A stretch of 64,000 nt of DNA, from positions 1 through 64,000 of the forward strand of contig JAUIRK010000732.1 in NCBI GenBank assembly GCA_030549495.1, given 5' to 3'. The stretch comes from Nectonema munidae. Lineage: Eukaryota > Nematomorpha > Nectonematoida > Nectonematidae. Positions 11,906-22,794 of this stretch are shown one piece after another; position 1 is the first letter of the stretch, and each line of letters opens with the position of its first letter. Under the pieces are notes generated by a model that had not been told where the DNA came from, made no database searches, and worked only from the letters and a program-made list of their open reading frames with translations. The translations under genes and the position numbers were made by a program.

Positions 11906-13041
11906 TTGAATGTGCAATACTAAAATCTAAAAAGTTGACATTTTAAATTGTGCAATAATAAATTGTTTTTTAAATTTTATATTAATTCATATCAGGCATG
12001 TAACTAGAGAGAGAGATCAAAAAACTTTTTCGATTAGATCATTTTGGTAAAAATTAAAATTTCTCAAAATTTTTTTGGAAAAACTGATAGCCTCTATGCG
12101 ATCTTTTTGAGAAAATTCAAATGTTTCCAAAATGGATTTTGCTTTCCGGGGAAATTTTTGTAACTTTATTTGCTTTTTACTATTTTAGTATAATTTATTT
12201 TTAATATCATTTTTATTAATTCGCAATTTATGAGTAAATTATTGTTTACAAGGAATATTTCATAACTGTCTCTTCCAACTACTATTAAGTCAGGTGGATA
12301 AAGATCTTTAGCTATTGGCACAACATTTCTTTAATTAACTGCAGCGGTAGCCATGATTCAACAAACTTTTTAAAGATCTATGTATTTAAAATTAAATTTT
12401 AAAGTATATCATGACTCGAAATCTTTTCTATTCATAAGAAGGGGGAAAATAGAGGAGCAAACGTTTCTTGGAAATACAGATTTTGAGTAGGGAATCTTTC
12501 TTGTAAGTTTTCTCATTTTCCTATTTTTTAAATTCTTGGACTCTCATGATTACGCGCCCAAACATCATGCATGGAATGATCTTCTTTACTTTTGAAGAAA
12601 TTTTAACAATTATTGCACTTAAATAAAGGCTGTTTAAATCTGGCCTATCACCAGAAAATAAAAAAGAACTGAAATGGCATAAAAGTAAAAAAAGATAAGT
12701 TGGATCTCTTGAAGAACACCCTTCTCACTAGCATGGGGCTGTTCGTTCATCAAGACAGGAAATTGTGGGGGCAACTTTATTCAGTAGAGCTTATGCTGTA
12801 ACTTTCCTCAAGATACAACATATATTAATTGACTGATTATTTGAATATTTATCTATGAAATAAAACTATGGTATGAAAATAAGCTTCAAGTAACATAATT
12901 AATCTAAGTTCTTTTCATTAAAAATATATGAATATGGGAGATTGAGTTAGAGCGTTCTCCACACAAAAATGGAATTAGGCTCCCTTATCCATAGCTAATA
13001 GGGAAAAATATCTAGCAGAGAAAGCATAAAGATTAATATAA

Positions 13042-13296
13042 ATGCTAAGATTTGTTCACAAAACATTAAGCCTTTACTTATATTTTGTGAAGAACCAAAA
13101 TGGAATTCAAAGTCAAAATGTCGAATTCAACTGGAACAAACAAAAAGCAAACATAAAATGGATTAATGGATGCAAAATAGAGTTTGTAAAATCCCATCTT
13201 CAAGAGTTTATGTCAGGAGATGCGTCTCCAACAATGCTATTTTTAGTTTATGCGATCATATTGGCCAGCAATTCAATATTTGTAAAAAATATGTAA
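13042..13296 (+). CDS. Unrecognised 84-aa ORF kept open in both arms
   Basis: An ATG-initiated ORF of 84 codons with a mirror copy at 51,800-52,042 (minus, 80 codons). The copies differ by a 12-bp in-frame gap (GIQS missing on the right) and two replacements (N/H and T/I). The C-terminal third is hydrophobic (MLFLVYAIILASNSIF), suggesting one membrane segment. No family is recognised. At about 98% arm identity an open frame can survive by chance, so this may not be a gene. Confidence 0.25.
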   Translation: MLRFVHKTLSLYLYFVKNQNGIQSQNVEFNWNKQKANIKWINGCKIEFVKSHLQEFMSGDASPTMLFLVYAIILASNSIFVKNM

Positions 13297-13599
13297 AATT
13301 CTTTATTCGTGTTTATTTAAATTAGTATTTATTTTTGTTGAAGTTCAAAGCTAATTTTCACAAATTTCTAATGATTTATTTCAATTTATTTTTCGGTGAG
13401 GATAGTCAAACTGTAAAAATACCAACAAAAGTTCAAAGTCATTTTACCTTAGCCCCTTTAGTGCTCAAATCTATTTAAAAAGTTTAGAGGAATAAGTCAT
13501 TTGAAAAGTAGCCATCTTCACGGCATGCGTTTGTAAAACTCTTTGAATTTGGAAATTTTGCATTTCTTACTTTTTTTATATGGTATTTATTTGCATGAA

Positions 13600-13790
13600 A
13601 AGCATATCTTTTTGCTGTTTTTTAGACAGTTGGTTATTCTTTAGGAGAAAACTTTGTGGTGGTTATATTCAATTAGTATCAAAAAACTTCATTTTAGTAG
13701 TCATTCTTCAGTTCGACAAAAACTTCAGGTATTTATCTTTCACTTGGTATAAAAAACTTCCTTGGGTGGTCGTTGTTCAGTAGATCCAAA
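13600..13790. repeat. Degenerate minisatellite, left copy
   Basis: Units of about 35-40 bp recur three to four times, each with an AAAAACTT core and a GGTGGTTATNTTCA-like core (GTTGGTTATTCTTTAG, GGTGGTTATATTCAA, TAGTAGTCATTCTTCAG, GGTGGTCGTTGTTCAG). The open frame across it (13,580-13,783) is probably a product of the repeat rather than a gene. The mirror copy lies at 51,320-51,510. Confidence 0.45.
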
Positions 13791-14569
13791 AAATTTTAAA
13801 ATACAAATAGAATAAATACTTGAACTAAGGTAAATAATGGTAAAAAAACTTAAAGCGAAAGTAAAACAAGATTAAAATTTGTACTGATTATTTTAAATTA
13901 ATTCAAATGATAAGTGATAGCAATTTATGATACAACAAGACTTCGGCTAAACTCCTTCATCATCTCCAACCACGAAAATAAGGTCCTTCTTTTTCCTGAA
14001 AAATTTAATAAAAGTAACTGAGAAGAAAATTGCCATTTTTTTAACACCTGAACATTATTTTCATTTGTTAATTTAAAAAAAAACTACTTTATACTATTGC
14101 AAGTAAAAATTTTAAATTTTATTAATATGTCTGTTGAATATTTATATCACTATCAAAAGTATCCTGGGTACGGAAATTTTTTTAGCTTGATAGTGATAAT
14201 ATTATCCATATAAACAGTGGAGAAAAGAAAAAAATTGGCTGGTGGAAGTTTCTTAAAATTGTACCAGTTTTTTAGAGTACGACAAAAGCTTAACAACTAA
14301 AATACTTGGAAATTAGGCTTATTTATATTATGATAACTACAAGAGCACCTTGGGGTACCAGTGGAAACATATTTTAGATTATATTAGGATTGGATCAAAT
14401 ACATATATTCTAAAAGTCAAATACATATGCTTTTGTCTGGGATTCCGAAAATACAAATACTTTTGCTCAAATTGCCTAAAATACAAGAATAATAATTGTT
14501 TTTAAAGGATATAAATAAAAATATAAATACTTTTATTTCAGATTTTAGTTAAAATTACCTGCTTTTTTT

Positions 14570-14972
14570 CAAGGTTTACATATCATAATTCATAGTTACA
14601 TTTTATCAACGTTAATGATCGGAAAGTTTCCGATGCGAGTTTTGCTCTCTCAGTTGTGTAAATATTACCAGCCTTGCTTGACACTCTTTCTGACGGGGCG
14701 AATGTTGCACCGCACGATAGAATATTTTTCGCAAATTGTTTTAAAATTTAAACGCATTATTTATCTTGCCAGTCCCTAAGTGGGTTGATATCAAAAGGCA
14801 GAACACCTTCTTCAAGAAATGTTCCAAGCTCTGCCTTCACAACTGAACGATCGTTTGTTGAAGCACAAAACATGGTAATTCGGGCTGGATGCATATAGTT
14901 AAAAAGACGTGGTCGGGTAGCATTCATCCCAACCTCGTTTTGATTGATGCTCATTGAGACGAAAGGCACACT
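14570..14972 (-). pseudogene. hAT transposase C-terminal remnant, left copy
   Basis: Read on the minus strand, PLRDWQDK (about 14,760) is followed, after a frame change, by GATFAPSERVSSKAGNIYTT (about 14,650-14,710). TERAKLASET and LTLIKCNYEL come next. This is the dimerisation block of hAT transposases (SAPSERxFSxAGxIYxxxRxxL). The 14,757-14,969 ORF is its upstream part. The copy at 50,120-50,520 (plus) is the same fragment in the other arm. Confidence 0.65.
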
Positions 14973-15197
14973 CTCTTATACTTTTATCTTCTCAAAGATT
15001 GGTTGAGAGAATTCAGAAATAATTAGATCCTCGATCTTGAATATAACTTCTTTTTTCATTTCTTTAGATGGTATCCATGCTAACTTAAAACTAAACTTAA
15101 AGAGAAAATGAAAAAATAGCTTAGAGTTTAAAAAATGTTATTCAGTTAATTTTTTCATATTCAAATTATTTTAGAAAATTTGATCATTTTTCAATAA

Positions 15198-15531
15198 AGT
15201 CCCAACTGGGGATCATGCTAAAAAAGACAAATATTTTATTAAATCAAAATAATCAAAAATTTATTTTTAAAATCAAAATCCTTTAGACTTTTATTGATGC
15301 CATTCCTTGATGCAGTGAACATGTAAATCAACGTTATATTTTGAGCACTCTTTTCTCTCATTTTTTTTTGCATAAAGCACATTTTCTTTTCTTTCCAAGA
15401 TGAATTCTTTCGAGAAAGTGTCCGCAATCAGATTTTTTAAATTATTTGTCAACGGCTTTTTAGAATTCTTTGCTAAAGAAGATCGCTCTGAATTTTTCGG
15501 ATCTGTTAAGGATGAAATGGTCATATAGGCC
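15198..15531 (-). pseudogene. piggyBac transposase C-terminal remnant, left copy (split)
   Basis: On the minus strand the segment carries a Cys-rich C-terminal domain. KKNERKECSKYNVDLHVHCI ends in KEWHQ, and a CALC-type pair is seen in the right copy. This resembles the piggyBac tail CxxC...RKExxxxCxxCxxxLCxxxC. Near 15,205-15,225 the sequence GTCCCAACTGGGGATCA pairs with TCCCCATTTGGGGCTCA of the other end (intact at 49,506-49,522 in the right arm), so terminal repeats are likely. The LTR element at 15,532 interrupts this copy. Confidence 0.5.
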
Positions 15532-17741
15532 TGTTATGGCGTAAAGAGTAGTGGAAATAGACTTTATTGAAAGAACAGTAACACGCTCTTAACACTACTA
15601 CCATCTTAAACACTTACGTCCAACTGCCATCTCCCTATTAACACGCATTTTTAATTTAGCTATTAACACCAACACAATTCCACATATTTGGAAAACGTCA
15701 GGTGTTATCCCTATTCCAAAACCAGGCAAAGACAAAAACATAAGCTCATCATATCGTCCTATTTCTCTGCTTTCTCCAATCATGAAATCATTAGAAAAAG
15801 TTATCCTCAAAAACATACAAATAGACAGTACACACATCGAACATCAACATGGTTTCAAAAAATGTCATTCAACTACCACAGCACTACACATCATTGTCAG
15901 AGGATTTAAGACCAAAAACCCTTTTCGCCGCACAATTACAACAACACTTGATCTAACCTCGGTATTTGACACAATTAACATCAACCTTCTCATTCATTAA
16001 AAACACTACCATTAATGCTCAATACATTAAGTTTTTAGCAAACTACTTACGTGGAAGATACTCATACACAGAGTACCAAAACAGTGAATCCCACATAAGA
16101 CACCCACATTCAGGCGTTCGACAAGGTAGTTAACTTTCTCCTATCCTCTTTAACACTTACATGTCAGACATACCAACATCAAACAACAATCAAATAAACC
16201 TAATCACATACGCTGATGACATTACCATAACATCAACAAACTCAAGTACCGAATTAGCTCAAGAAAAGATTCAATCTTATTTAAACAAGATAAACATATG
16301 GCTAAAACAAAATGATTTAATAAATCAACACAACAAAATCTCAATCAACACTTTTCACCCAAGCAAACACAGAACAAAACACAAAACTTAATCTTAACAT
16401 TTAGGTAAGATTTTAGGTAAAACATTAATAAACATTAACAAAAACCCAGAAATATTAGGATTAAAATTCGACCCCAAACTCAAATACAACAAGCACGCGT
16501 AAAACACTCATGAAAAAGCAAACAAAACTGTAAACATTATTAGAGCATTAACTGGCACAAAATGGGGGAAAACAAAGAAATTCTCATCAATACCTACAAA
16601 ACTATTACACGACCCATACTAGAATATGGATCCACAATATGGGGATCTGCTATATCTCACGCTAACTTGAAAAAGATACAAACAATTCAAAACAAAACAC
16701 TGCGTTTAGGAACAGGTAACACCGTGGACACTAACACACAACATCTTCACACAGAAACATCAATACTTCCTCTTAAAGAACACATTAATTTACACGCGTC
16801 TAACTTGAAAGCCAAAGCAGCACAAAAACATCACCCATTAAACAAGCTCTACCGCGCTCAAAAACCACACAGACACATGAAAAATACTATATTTCAAGAC
16901 AACGAACTTATCTTTTATGACACATGTCAAAACAAAGAAGACAATCAAAATCAAACATGCGTCAACAAAGCAATACACACACAAGCGGTAACCGACTATC
17001 TCTCCACACTCAAACATAACAAGCTCATAAATATTCCTCCACCAAAAATCGACACATATGAAGAAACATTATCAGTTAAATTAAGACATTCACTTGCTCA
17101 ACTTAGAGCCAATAAGTCAATAGATTGCTCCGTGAATATCTTCACAAGATAAATCCAAAAACACATACAAATCCACTCTGTCCAGTTTGCAATCAACACC
17201 CACACAACACTCATCATTTATTTAACGGCCCACATATTTTCACGACACTCAAACCCATTCACTTGTGGTCAAAGTCATACAAAATAGTTTTAACCTACTT
17301 ACTTTGTGGGGAAACCGTTTAGCAGAAGCTTGGATCTAACTCATAACAATGAATTATATATTATATATATGTATTATTTCTAGCCATATGTAGAAGCCTT
17401 CAAAAAGCCAGCAGTAACTTATGGTGGATTTTTGCGGGTTGGCTGAAATTACACTGGTTTATCGCTGCTGCTGCGAAAGTGTAACAAAATTCTACACTCT
17501 TCCCCGAGAGTATTTGCTTTTATGGTAATACTCTCTCAGTTTGAACAATGCCTTGTTTTGAACTGATAGATTATACTCATATAAAGATAGTATAATCTAG
17601 GGGCTAACAACAACAACAACAACAACAGTAACACGCAAAAAGGTAACAATTACGGTACTTTAGGATGTATTTACAAAGTATGTAAAAGCATGCTAAACAG
17701 TCAGTGATACTCAAGGATAATCGTAACTTGTGAAAACTACA
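15532..17741 (-). repeat. 3' LTR of the gypsy element, split by a LINE
   Basis: The LTR consists of 15,532-15,585 plus 17,636-17,741. Together these align with 20,568-20,735. The LINE between them is flanked by a 12-bp copy of AACAGTAACACG. Confidence 0.88.
15586..17623 (+). mobile_element. LINE (Jockey/I-like), 5' truncated, nested in the LTR
   Basis: Perfect 12-bp target duplications AACAGTAACACG lie at 15,574-15,585 and 17,624-17,635, and the 3' end is a (CAA)n tail (about 17,606-17,623). Plus-strand coding blocks of a LINE reverse transcriptase are present: IPKPGKD and SYRPISLLSP (about 15,715-15,780), QHGFKKCHSTTTAL (about 15,847), and ITYADDITITSTN with the catalytic YADD (about 16,205). 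A C-terminal Cys-His motif, CPVCNQHPHNTHHLFN, lies at about 17,180. The ORF is interrupted (for example a stop in the 15,990-16,140 region and frame changes around 16,390-16,560), so it is inactive. The 5' half with the endonuclease is missing. Confidence 0.9.
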
Positions 17742-20567
17742 TTTTTCCTTTCTTTTAAAATTTAAATCTATCAAGAGTTTTGCGGATTCTTTGTGATCGC
17801 CTGGGTAGGTTTTCTACTTCTTCATTAGGCACTTGAACATCTTCTTCAGGTTCACAAACTTCAAAGTTTTCCAATGCTTTAACTGGTTGTTGAACTTCAG
17901 TTTGTTCCAACAAAAGATCATCTCCATCACTGCATTCTCCAATCTCGTTTCCAGAAGGAGCTATGGCGAGTTGGAACAGTAATCTCATTGCCAAGACAGT
18001 TCTTAACTTTTGCATAATGCGGATTAACTTCAATCAAGTCTACTACTTCAATGCCAGAATCATATTTCGACGCGTTAACGTTTTTTTCAGAATAGCTTGT
18101 TTTGAAGACAGCAACCATGTAGGGAGTTGGTATCCATTGAGGGTACGGCGTTGAAAGTTAAACATCCTTTCATGGGGCGTCTCATTTGTGGCCGTTAAAA
18201 AAGTGAACTATGTTTAAAAAAAAAAAGAACTTTTAATTTAAAATGGGTTTAAATTTAAGTATTTTTTCCCTTCTTTATTTTAATTTGAGTCTCTTTTTTT
18301 TTTTATAATTTTAAATTTATTTTTTAAACAAAAAAAAAAAAAAAAAAAATTGAAAAAAAAAAAGCAGGATAACCAAAGATAGAGTTAAACTTGCTTTAAT
18401 TGAATCAGCAGACATATCCTTTGTTGCAAAGGCAAATGGATAGCGTGAGTATTCGTCTACTATGACAAGTAAATATCTTCTCCCAAAACAAGATGGCAAA
18501 GGCCCTTTAAAATCCATTGATAAAATCTTTCCCATGCTTGAATCGCTTTGATTAAATGAGTTTTAGGAGGTGTGAAATATCTTGGTTTGAGATGTGCACA
18601 TGTTTTGCAGTAAGAAATTACCTTCTTTATTTCTTCAATTGAAAAGGGAAGATTCTTGGAACGTACGAAATGAGCCATTCCTGAAACACCTGGATGACAC
18701 AATCCTTTATGAATTTGATCCAATGTTTGCGACTGATAAATCAACAAGAAGCTACGTGAAAGAGTGTCAGCTACTTTGTTATTGCTTCCTGGACGGTATA
18801 TTATGTCAAAATTGAAACATGCCCGTTCAACCCTCCATCTATTAATTTTCTCATTCTTTACTTTCGAATACTTTTCTTTGGAGAAGATAAACTTTACGGA
18901 CTTTTGATCAGTTATCAGTGTGAAATGTTTGACAAGTAATAAATGGCTGCATCTATGGATTGACTCCACAATGGCGTAGGCTTCCTTCTCCACAATGTGA
19001 TGCGCTCTTTCACTTTTGCGCAAACTTCTAGACAAAAAGCAACTGGCCTGCCTTTCTGACTTAAAACTCCCGAAATGCTGTGTTCGCTAGCGTCCACGTC
19101 TTGAATTTGTAGACAAATCAGAATTTGTGGCAATTCTAGATCTGAATATCTGTTAATAGTTTGAGAATTGTCAAATTCTACGTTTATTATCTTTAACAGC
19201 TTGTGCTCTCCAAGGGGAATTACTATGCTCTATGATACCATCCTTTAAATGCCTATAGCTACTTCTCTTTCTAAAAAATCTTCATCTTTTTTGAAAAATT
19301 CCTAGGTCTAGTTGCTATAGGACGAGAGTTTTTAGAAACATTTGAAAAAGTCTAAGAGGTTCACTGTTGAGTGAGTTTAGCGTTGAAATGATTAAAGGTG
19401 GTAACTTTCTTCCCATTTCAAATATAACTCTATCATGCTGACCTTTAAAATCATGTCCTAAAACTATGTCACTACATAGGTCGTCCAGTAACATTAGTTT
19501 AAAACTTTCATTTAGCCATTGAAACTTTTTTATAACATTTAAAGGTCTGCAATCCTAAGCTCTTAGCTACTTTAGACCTAATAAAACTATCGGGTGAACC
19601 GATGTCAATTAAAGCCTTAAGTTTACCCTTATCTAACTACTCCAATTTACGTATTGCTTTGTCTAAACCTCTAGACGAATTCACATTTCCAAAGAAAGTT
19701 ATGTGTGAACTCTGCAATTTACTTAATTATTTTAATCTGCAAACTTTTGCAAAGTGTCCTAATTTGCCACAATTCTTACACTTAACGTTCTTAGCTGGGC
19801 ATTTATAACGTGGACGAAGTGGATTTCCACAAAAATAACAACGAGGTAATGATACGTTGCTTGTATTTTGAGTACTGATGCGGTGAGATTTGCTTAATAC
19901 TTCTTTATCTGAAGCACTACTATTAAACACTGAATTCTGTTTGGGGTCTTCACTTCCTAAATTTTGAACTGAATGGATATATGCTTTATGAGTTTCATAA
20001 ACCTGTGAATTTTTATGTGCAATGCCCAGGGGTCAATGCCCTGGCTAAGGTAAAAACGTCATCTAGTTCTATTACCTTACTCTCAAGTATGCGTTGTCTA
20101 ATAAATACCGAATCAAGCCCCGTTATAAATGCGCCTCTAACAGCTTCTAAGCGATACTGCTCAGCACTAACTGATTTGAATTCACACTCCTTACTCAATA
20201 CATTATGTGCAGACAAATAAGTATCTAAGCTTTCACGTGATTGTTGGGATCTTTTCAAAAGTAGATAACGAGCAAAAATAACATTCACAGGTTTAATATA
20301 TTGGCTTTCTAAGGCGAGTATAGCTTTTTCATATTGTTCGTGGTCAGCAATGTAGTTGTAAATTGAACTTGAAATGGAATTAATCAGTAAGCTAAGTTTA
20401 TCAGGGACGGTATAGATGAATCTTTAGTAGCTTGCAAAGACAGTAAAAAGTTTTCAAAGCATCGTCTCCAGTGCTTGGAAATTGTAGACGAGTTAGGATC
20501 GGAATGATTTGCTTCGAGCCTACTTGGTAAAAGCAATCGATCCATCGTTGATCTTTGTACCGTAAAC

Positions 20568-20735
20568 TGTTATGGCGTAAGGAGTAGTGGAAATAGACTT
20601 TATTAAAAGAACAGTAACACGTAAAGAGGTAACAATTATACGGTACTTCAGGATGTATTTACAAAGTATGTGAAAGCTTGCTAAACAGTCCGTGATACTC
20701 AAGGATAATTGTAACTTGTGAAAACACGTATTACA
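20568..20735 (-). repeat. 5' LTR of the gypsy element
   Basis: A 168-bp repeat begins TGTTATGGCG and ends TATTACA on the plus strand. It pairs with the split LTR at 15,532-17,741. Confidence 0.88.
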
Positions 20736-20935
20736 AAGCCATAACTATTTCTTTTTGTAAAAATTTTATTTCGTGAGCCCCAAATGGGGATTGTTTATAA
20801 ATACATAAATATATTTGCTTATATAGATAAAAGATCATTATAATTTTTTCTTATAAAGTTATTTTTAAATAAAAATTTTACACTAATACTTTGAAAAAAT
20901 CTTTTAATTGTAATAAAATACATTTTTTAACAGTG
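20736..20935. repeat. Left arm of the inverted duplication (L2, second part)
   Basis: The reverse complement of 49,361-49,575. The arm continues here directly after the LTR element. It includes GAGCCCCAAATGGGGATTG, one end of the piggyBac-like remnant. Similarity stops at CAGTG (20,935). Confidence 0.85.
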
Positions 20936-21616
20936 CAATTTCAGTAGTCACAAAAATTGTTAAATAATAAGTTTTGCTATCAGATATTATTAAATATATT
21001 TATACGAAGAATTTGTATGAAATAATTCCTTAGAAATTCAACAAGCAGCCGTGGGTGATAGTTTTCCAAGTTGATCCCCAAAAGTGGGTCATTGCAGGCC
21101 CATCATTGACTCAGGAACCATTTGATATACTCGATAAGCGTCATAAACTCCTAAGCCATGGTTCTCCTTTCTTTCCAGAGCATCGTTAAATCAAATAGAA
21201 AAAGCGCTTTGGCTCTTTGAAAAAAGGCTGAGAAGCACTGTTGTGCATGCCTTTTCAAATTGAAAATAAAATTTGAGCGGAAGTAAGACACGATTAGAAT
21301 TCCAACTGAATCTTTGAAGTTAAGAATTTGAATCACCAACCAGGCCCGCATGCAGCATTAAAAATTTCGTGATTCTTTTTCCTAAAAAATTTAATAAAAC
21401 TGACTCAGATCAAAATTGCCAGTAAGAAAATTGCCACTTCTTTGTAACGCAAACATTTCCATTTTTCAAAAATCGCCTTTATTAATTGAAATTTAGGCTT
21501 GAGTTAAATCTGTTGAGTACACTATATTTTATTTATACAACTTTGTATGTTAGTTGTTTGTTATACATTAACATTTTAAACATTATTTCAGTTTTTGATA
21601 TAATCAAAAAGTACTT
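20936..21616. other. AT-rich stretch without recognised gene
   Basis: Near 21,068-21,090 GATCCCCAAAAGTGGGTC resembles the terminal words of the piggyBac-like remnants (GATCCCCAGTTGGGAC at 15,205 and 49,874). Nothing else is recognised. Confidence 0.3.
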
Positions 21617-21788
21617 GGGGTCGTTCACAATTGACGTCAACCTTTTTTTTTGATAAATTTCAACCCCCCCCCCCCTCTCCTCATGTCAACTTTTAGATAT
21701 ATCATCACTTAACAAAATCGACTTATGTCAACTTTGGATACCCCCCCCCCCCTTCCAGTTTTAGTTGACGTCAATTGTGAACGACCCC
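21617..21788. mobile_element. MITE with CRE-like terminal repeats
   Basis: A 172-bp element with near-perfect terminal inverted repeats of about 26 bp. The left one begins GGGGTCGTTCACAATTGA and the right one ends TCAATTGTGAACGACCCC. Each repeat includes the palindrome TGACGTCA. The interior holds two poly-C runs (about 21,664-21,676 and 21,741-21,753). Flanks AAGTACTT and AGTCATTT are not a clean target duplication. It is non-coding and non-autonomous, superfamily not settled. Confidence 0.8.
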
Positions 21789-21915
21789 AGTCATTTTGTT
21801 CAACTCTTGCATTGAATATCAAATTTTCCCTGATTTCTTTAAACTTTGGAAAGTCATTCCTATTTATAAAAAAGGAAAACGTTCAATCAGCGATAATTAT
21901 AGACCTATCAGCATC
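21789..21915 (+). pseudogene. LINE reverse-transcriptase scrap
   Basis: The plus strand from 21,796 reads CIEYQIFPDFFKLWKVIPIY, then KKGKR and SDNYRPISI. This is the conserved RT block 1 region of Jockey-like LINEs. It is cut at 21,916 by a hAT-like end. Confidence 0.6.
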
Positions 21916-22012
21916 CAGGCCCGTAGCCAGCGAGGGCAGGAGAGGGCTAAGCCCCCCCCCCCCCCTCCCCCAATCAGATTCAGAGCACCCCCCCCCCCCA
22001 ACCTAATATATT
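21916..22012. mobile_element. hAT-type terminal fragment
   Basis: CAGGCCCGTAGCCAGCGAGG followed by GGGCTAAGCCCC and poly-C runs is typical of one end of ZMYM-like hAT elements. It interrupts the LINE scrap. The partner end was not found. Confidence 0.5.
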
Positions 22013-22794
22013 TCATTTTTTCAACGGCAACCCCACAACATTTTCTCTTGGATGTGTTCTCATTCACCATTTCATTTCGATAAACGAAACCACGACATCA
22101 GACATCGGTTTTTAGCAGTCAACTAACACTATATTTTATGCTGACACACATCTGTTTTGGAGGTAATATTATATTACAACCTCTATACAATATCGTAGAG
22201 TCTTTTTTCATATTTTAAGTTTCAAAACAAAAGCTTATTTCAAAAAATAAGCGAATTTATAGAACTTGCTTCAGAAACTGAATTATTAGTTGTGAAGAAT
22301 TATTTGAAAAAGAAAGAGGTTGCATTTATTATCACGGGTATTTTGAAAATTCTTCACGAGCAAAGAGAAGCTTTTACAAGTACATACACTTCGTTGCGAG
22401 TCTTGCTTGTTTTCCATGCTCCACTGCGTTATGCGAGTCATCATTCTCAACTTTATCAAGTATAGACACTGCACAAAAAAGATTCATGTTAAACGCTCGC
22501 AAGTCAAATCTTTCAATGATGGGGTTTGAATCTTCCAGACTTAAAGATCTTAATTTTATCGACTTTTGTAAAGAGTTGTCAAAAAAATCAAGAAGATTAG
22601 TTTTGTTTTCATTTTTTATTTTTAAAAATGTGATATCAATAAAGGGTTCAAAAAATGGTTTATTTTTAGACTATATATAAAAATTTGGCACTTATTAGTT
22701 ATCTTCCTCCCACTTTTAAATTTTTTTCAGTAATTTACAAAAAAAAATTTTTTGAAGGGGGAGAGATAACCCATAAGTGTCAAAAATCGCCTAT
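22013..22794. other. Unassigned stretch
   Basis: Open frames at 22,286-22,474 (-) and 22,486-22,680 (+) have no recognisable domain. Poly-A and AT-rich sequence follows. I can support no gene here. Confidence 0.25.

Larger units (their letters stand above)
11659..15531. repeat. Left arm of the large inverted duplication (L2, first part)
   Basis: The reverse complement matches 49,575-53,432 almost throughout. In two stretches compared by eye (11,659-12,130 and 15,190-15,531) there are about 8-10 substitutions per 350-470 bp, or about 98% identity. There are a few indels as well: 9 bp near 11,970 and 13 bp near 15,300. The arm begins inside the 3' end of a hAT remnant and is cut at 15,531 by the LTR element. 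It resumes at 20,736. Confidence 0.9.
15532..20735 (-). mobile_element. Gypsy-type LTR retrotransposon, broken fossil
   Basis: The element lies on the minus strand between short LTRs that run TG...CA. They are 15,532-17,741 (3' LTR, enlarged by a nested LINE) and 20,568-20,735 (5' LTR, 168 bp). The flanks AGGCC (15,527-15,531) and AAGCC (20,736-20,740) look like a 5-bp target duplication with one change. A purine tract lies next to the 3' LTR (about 17,742-17,758). Recognisable parts in coding order are gag (about 20,013-20,288), a CCHC zinc knuckle (about 19,730-19,930) and a retropepsin-like piece (about 19,590-19,620). RNase H (about 18,700-19,130), the integrase zinc-binding region (about 18,560-18,680) and integrase core and tail pieces (17,755-18,535) follow. 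It is clearly dead, with many breaks. The LTRs differ at about 9 of 160 positions, roughly 6%, so it is not recent. Confidence 0.88.

Noticed and set aside
13580-13783. 67-aa ORF conserved in both arms as a gene
   Set aside because: It is built from the minisatellite units, so repeated VVxxQ-type words explain it. Arm identity explains its conservation.
21725-22083. Overlapping Pro-rich ORFs
   Set aside because: They arise from poly-C runs of a hAT end fused to a LINE scrap.
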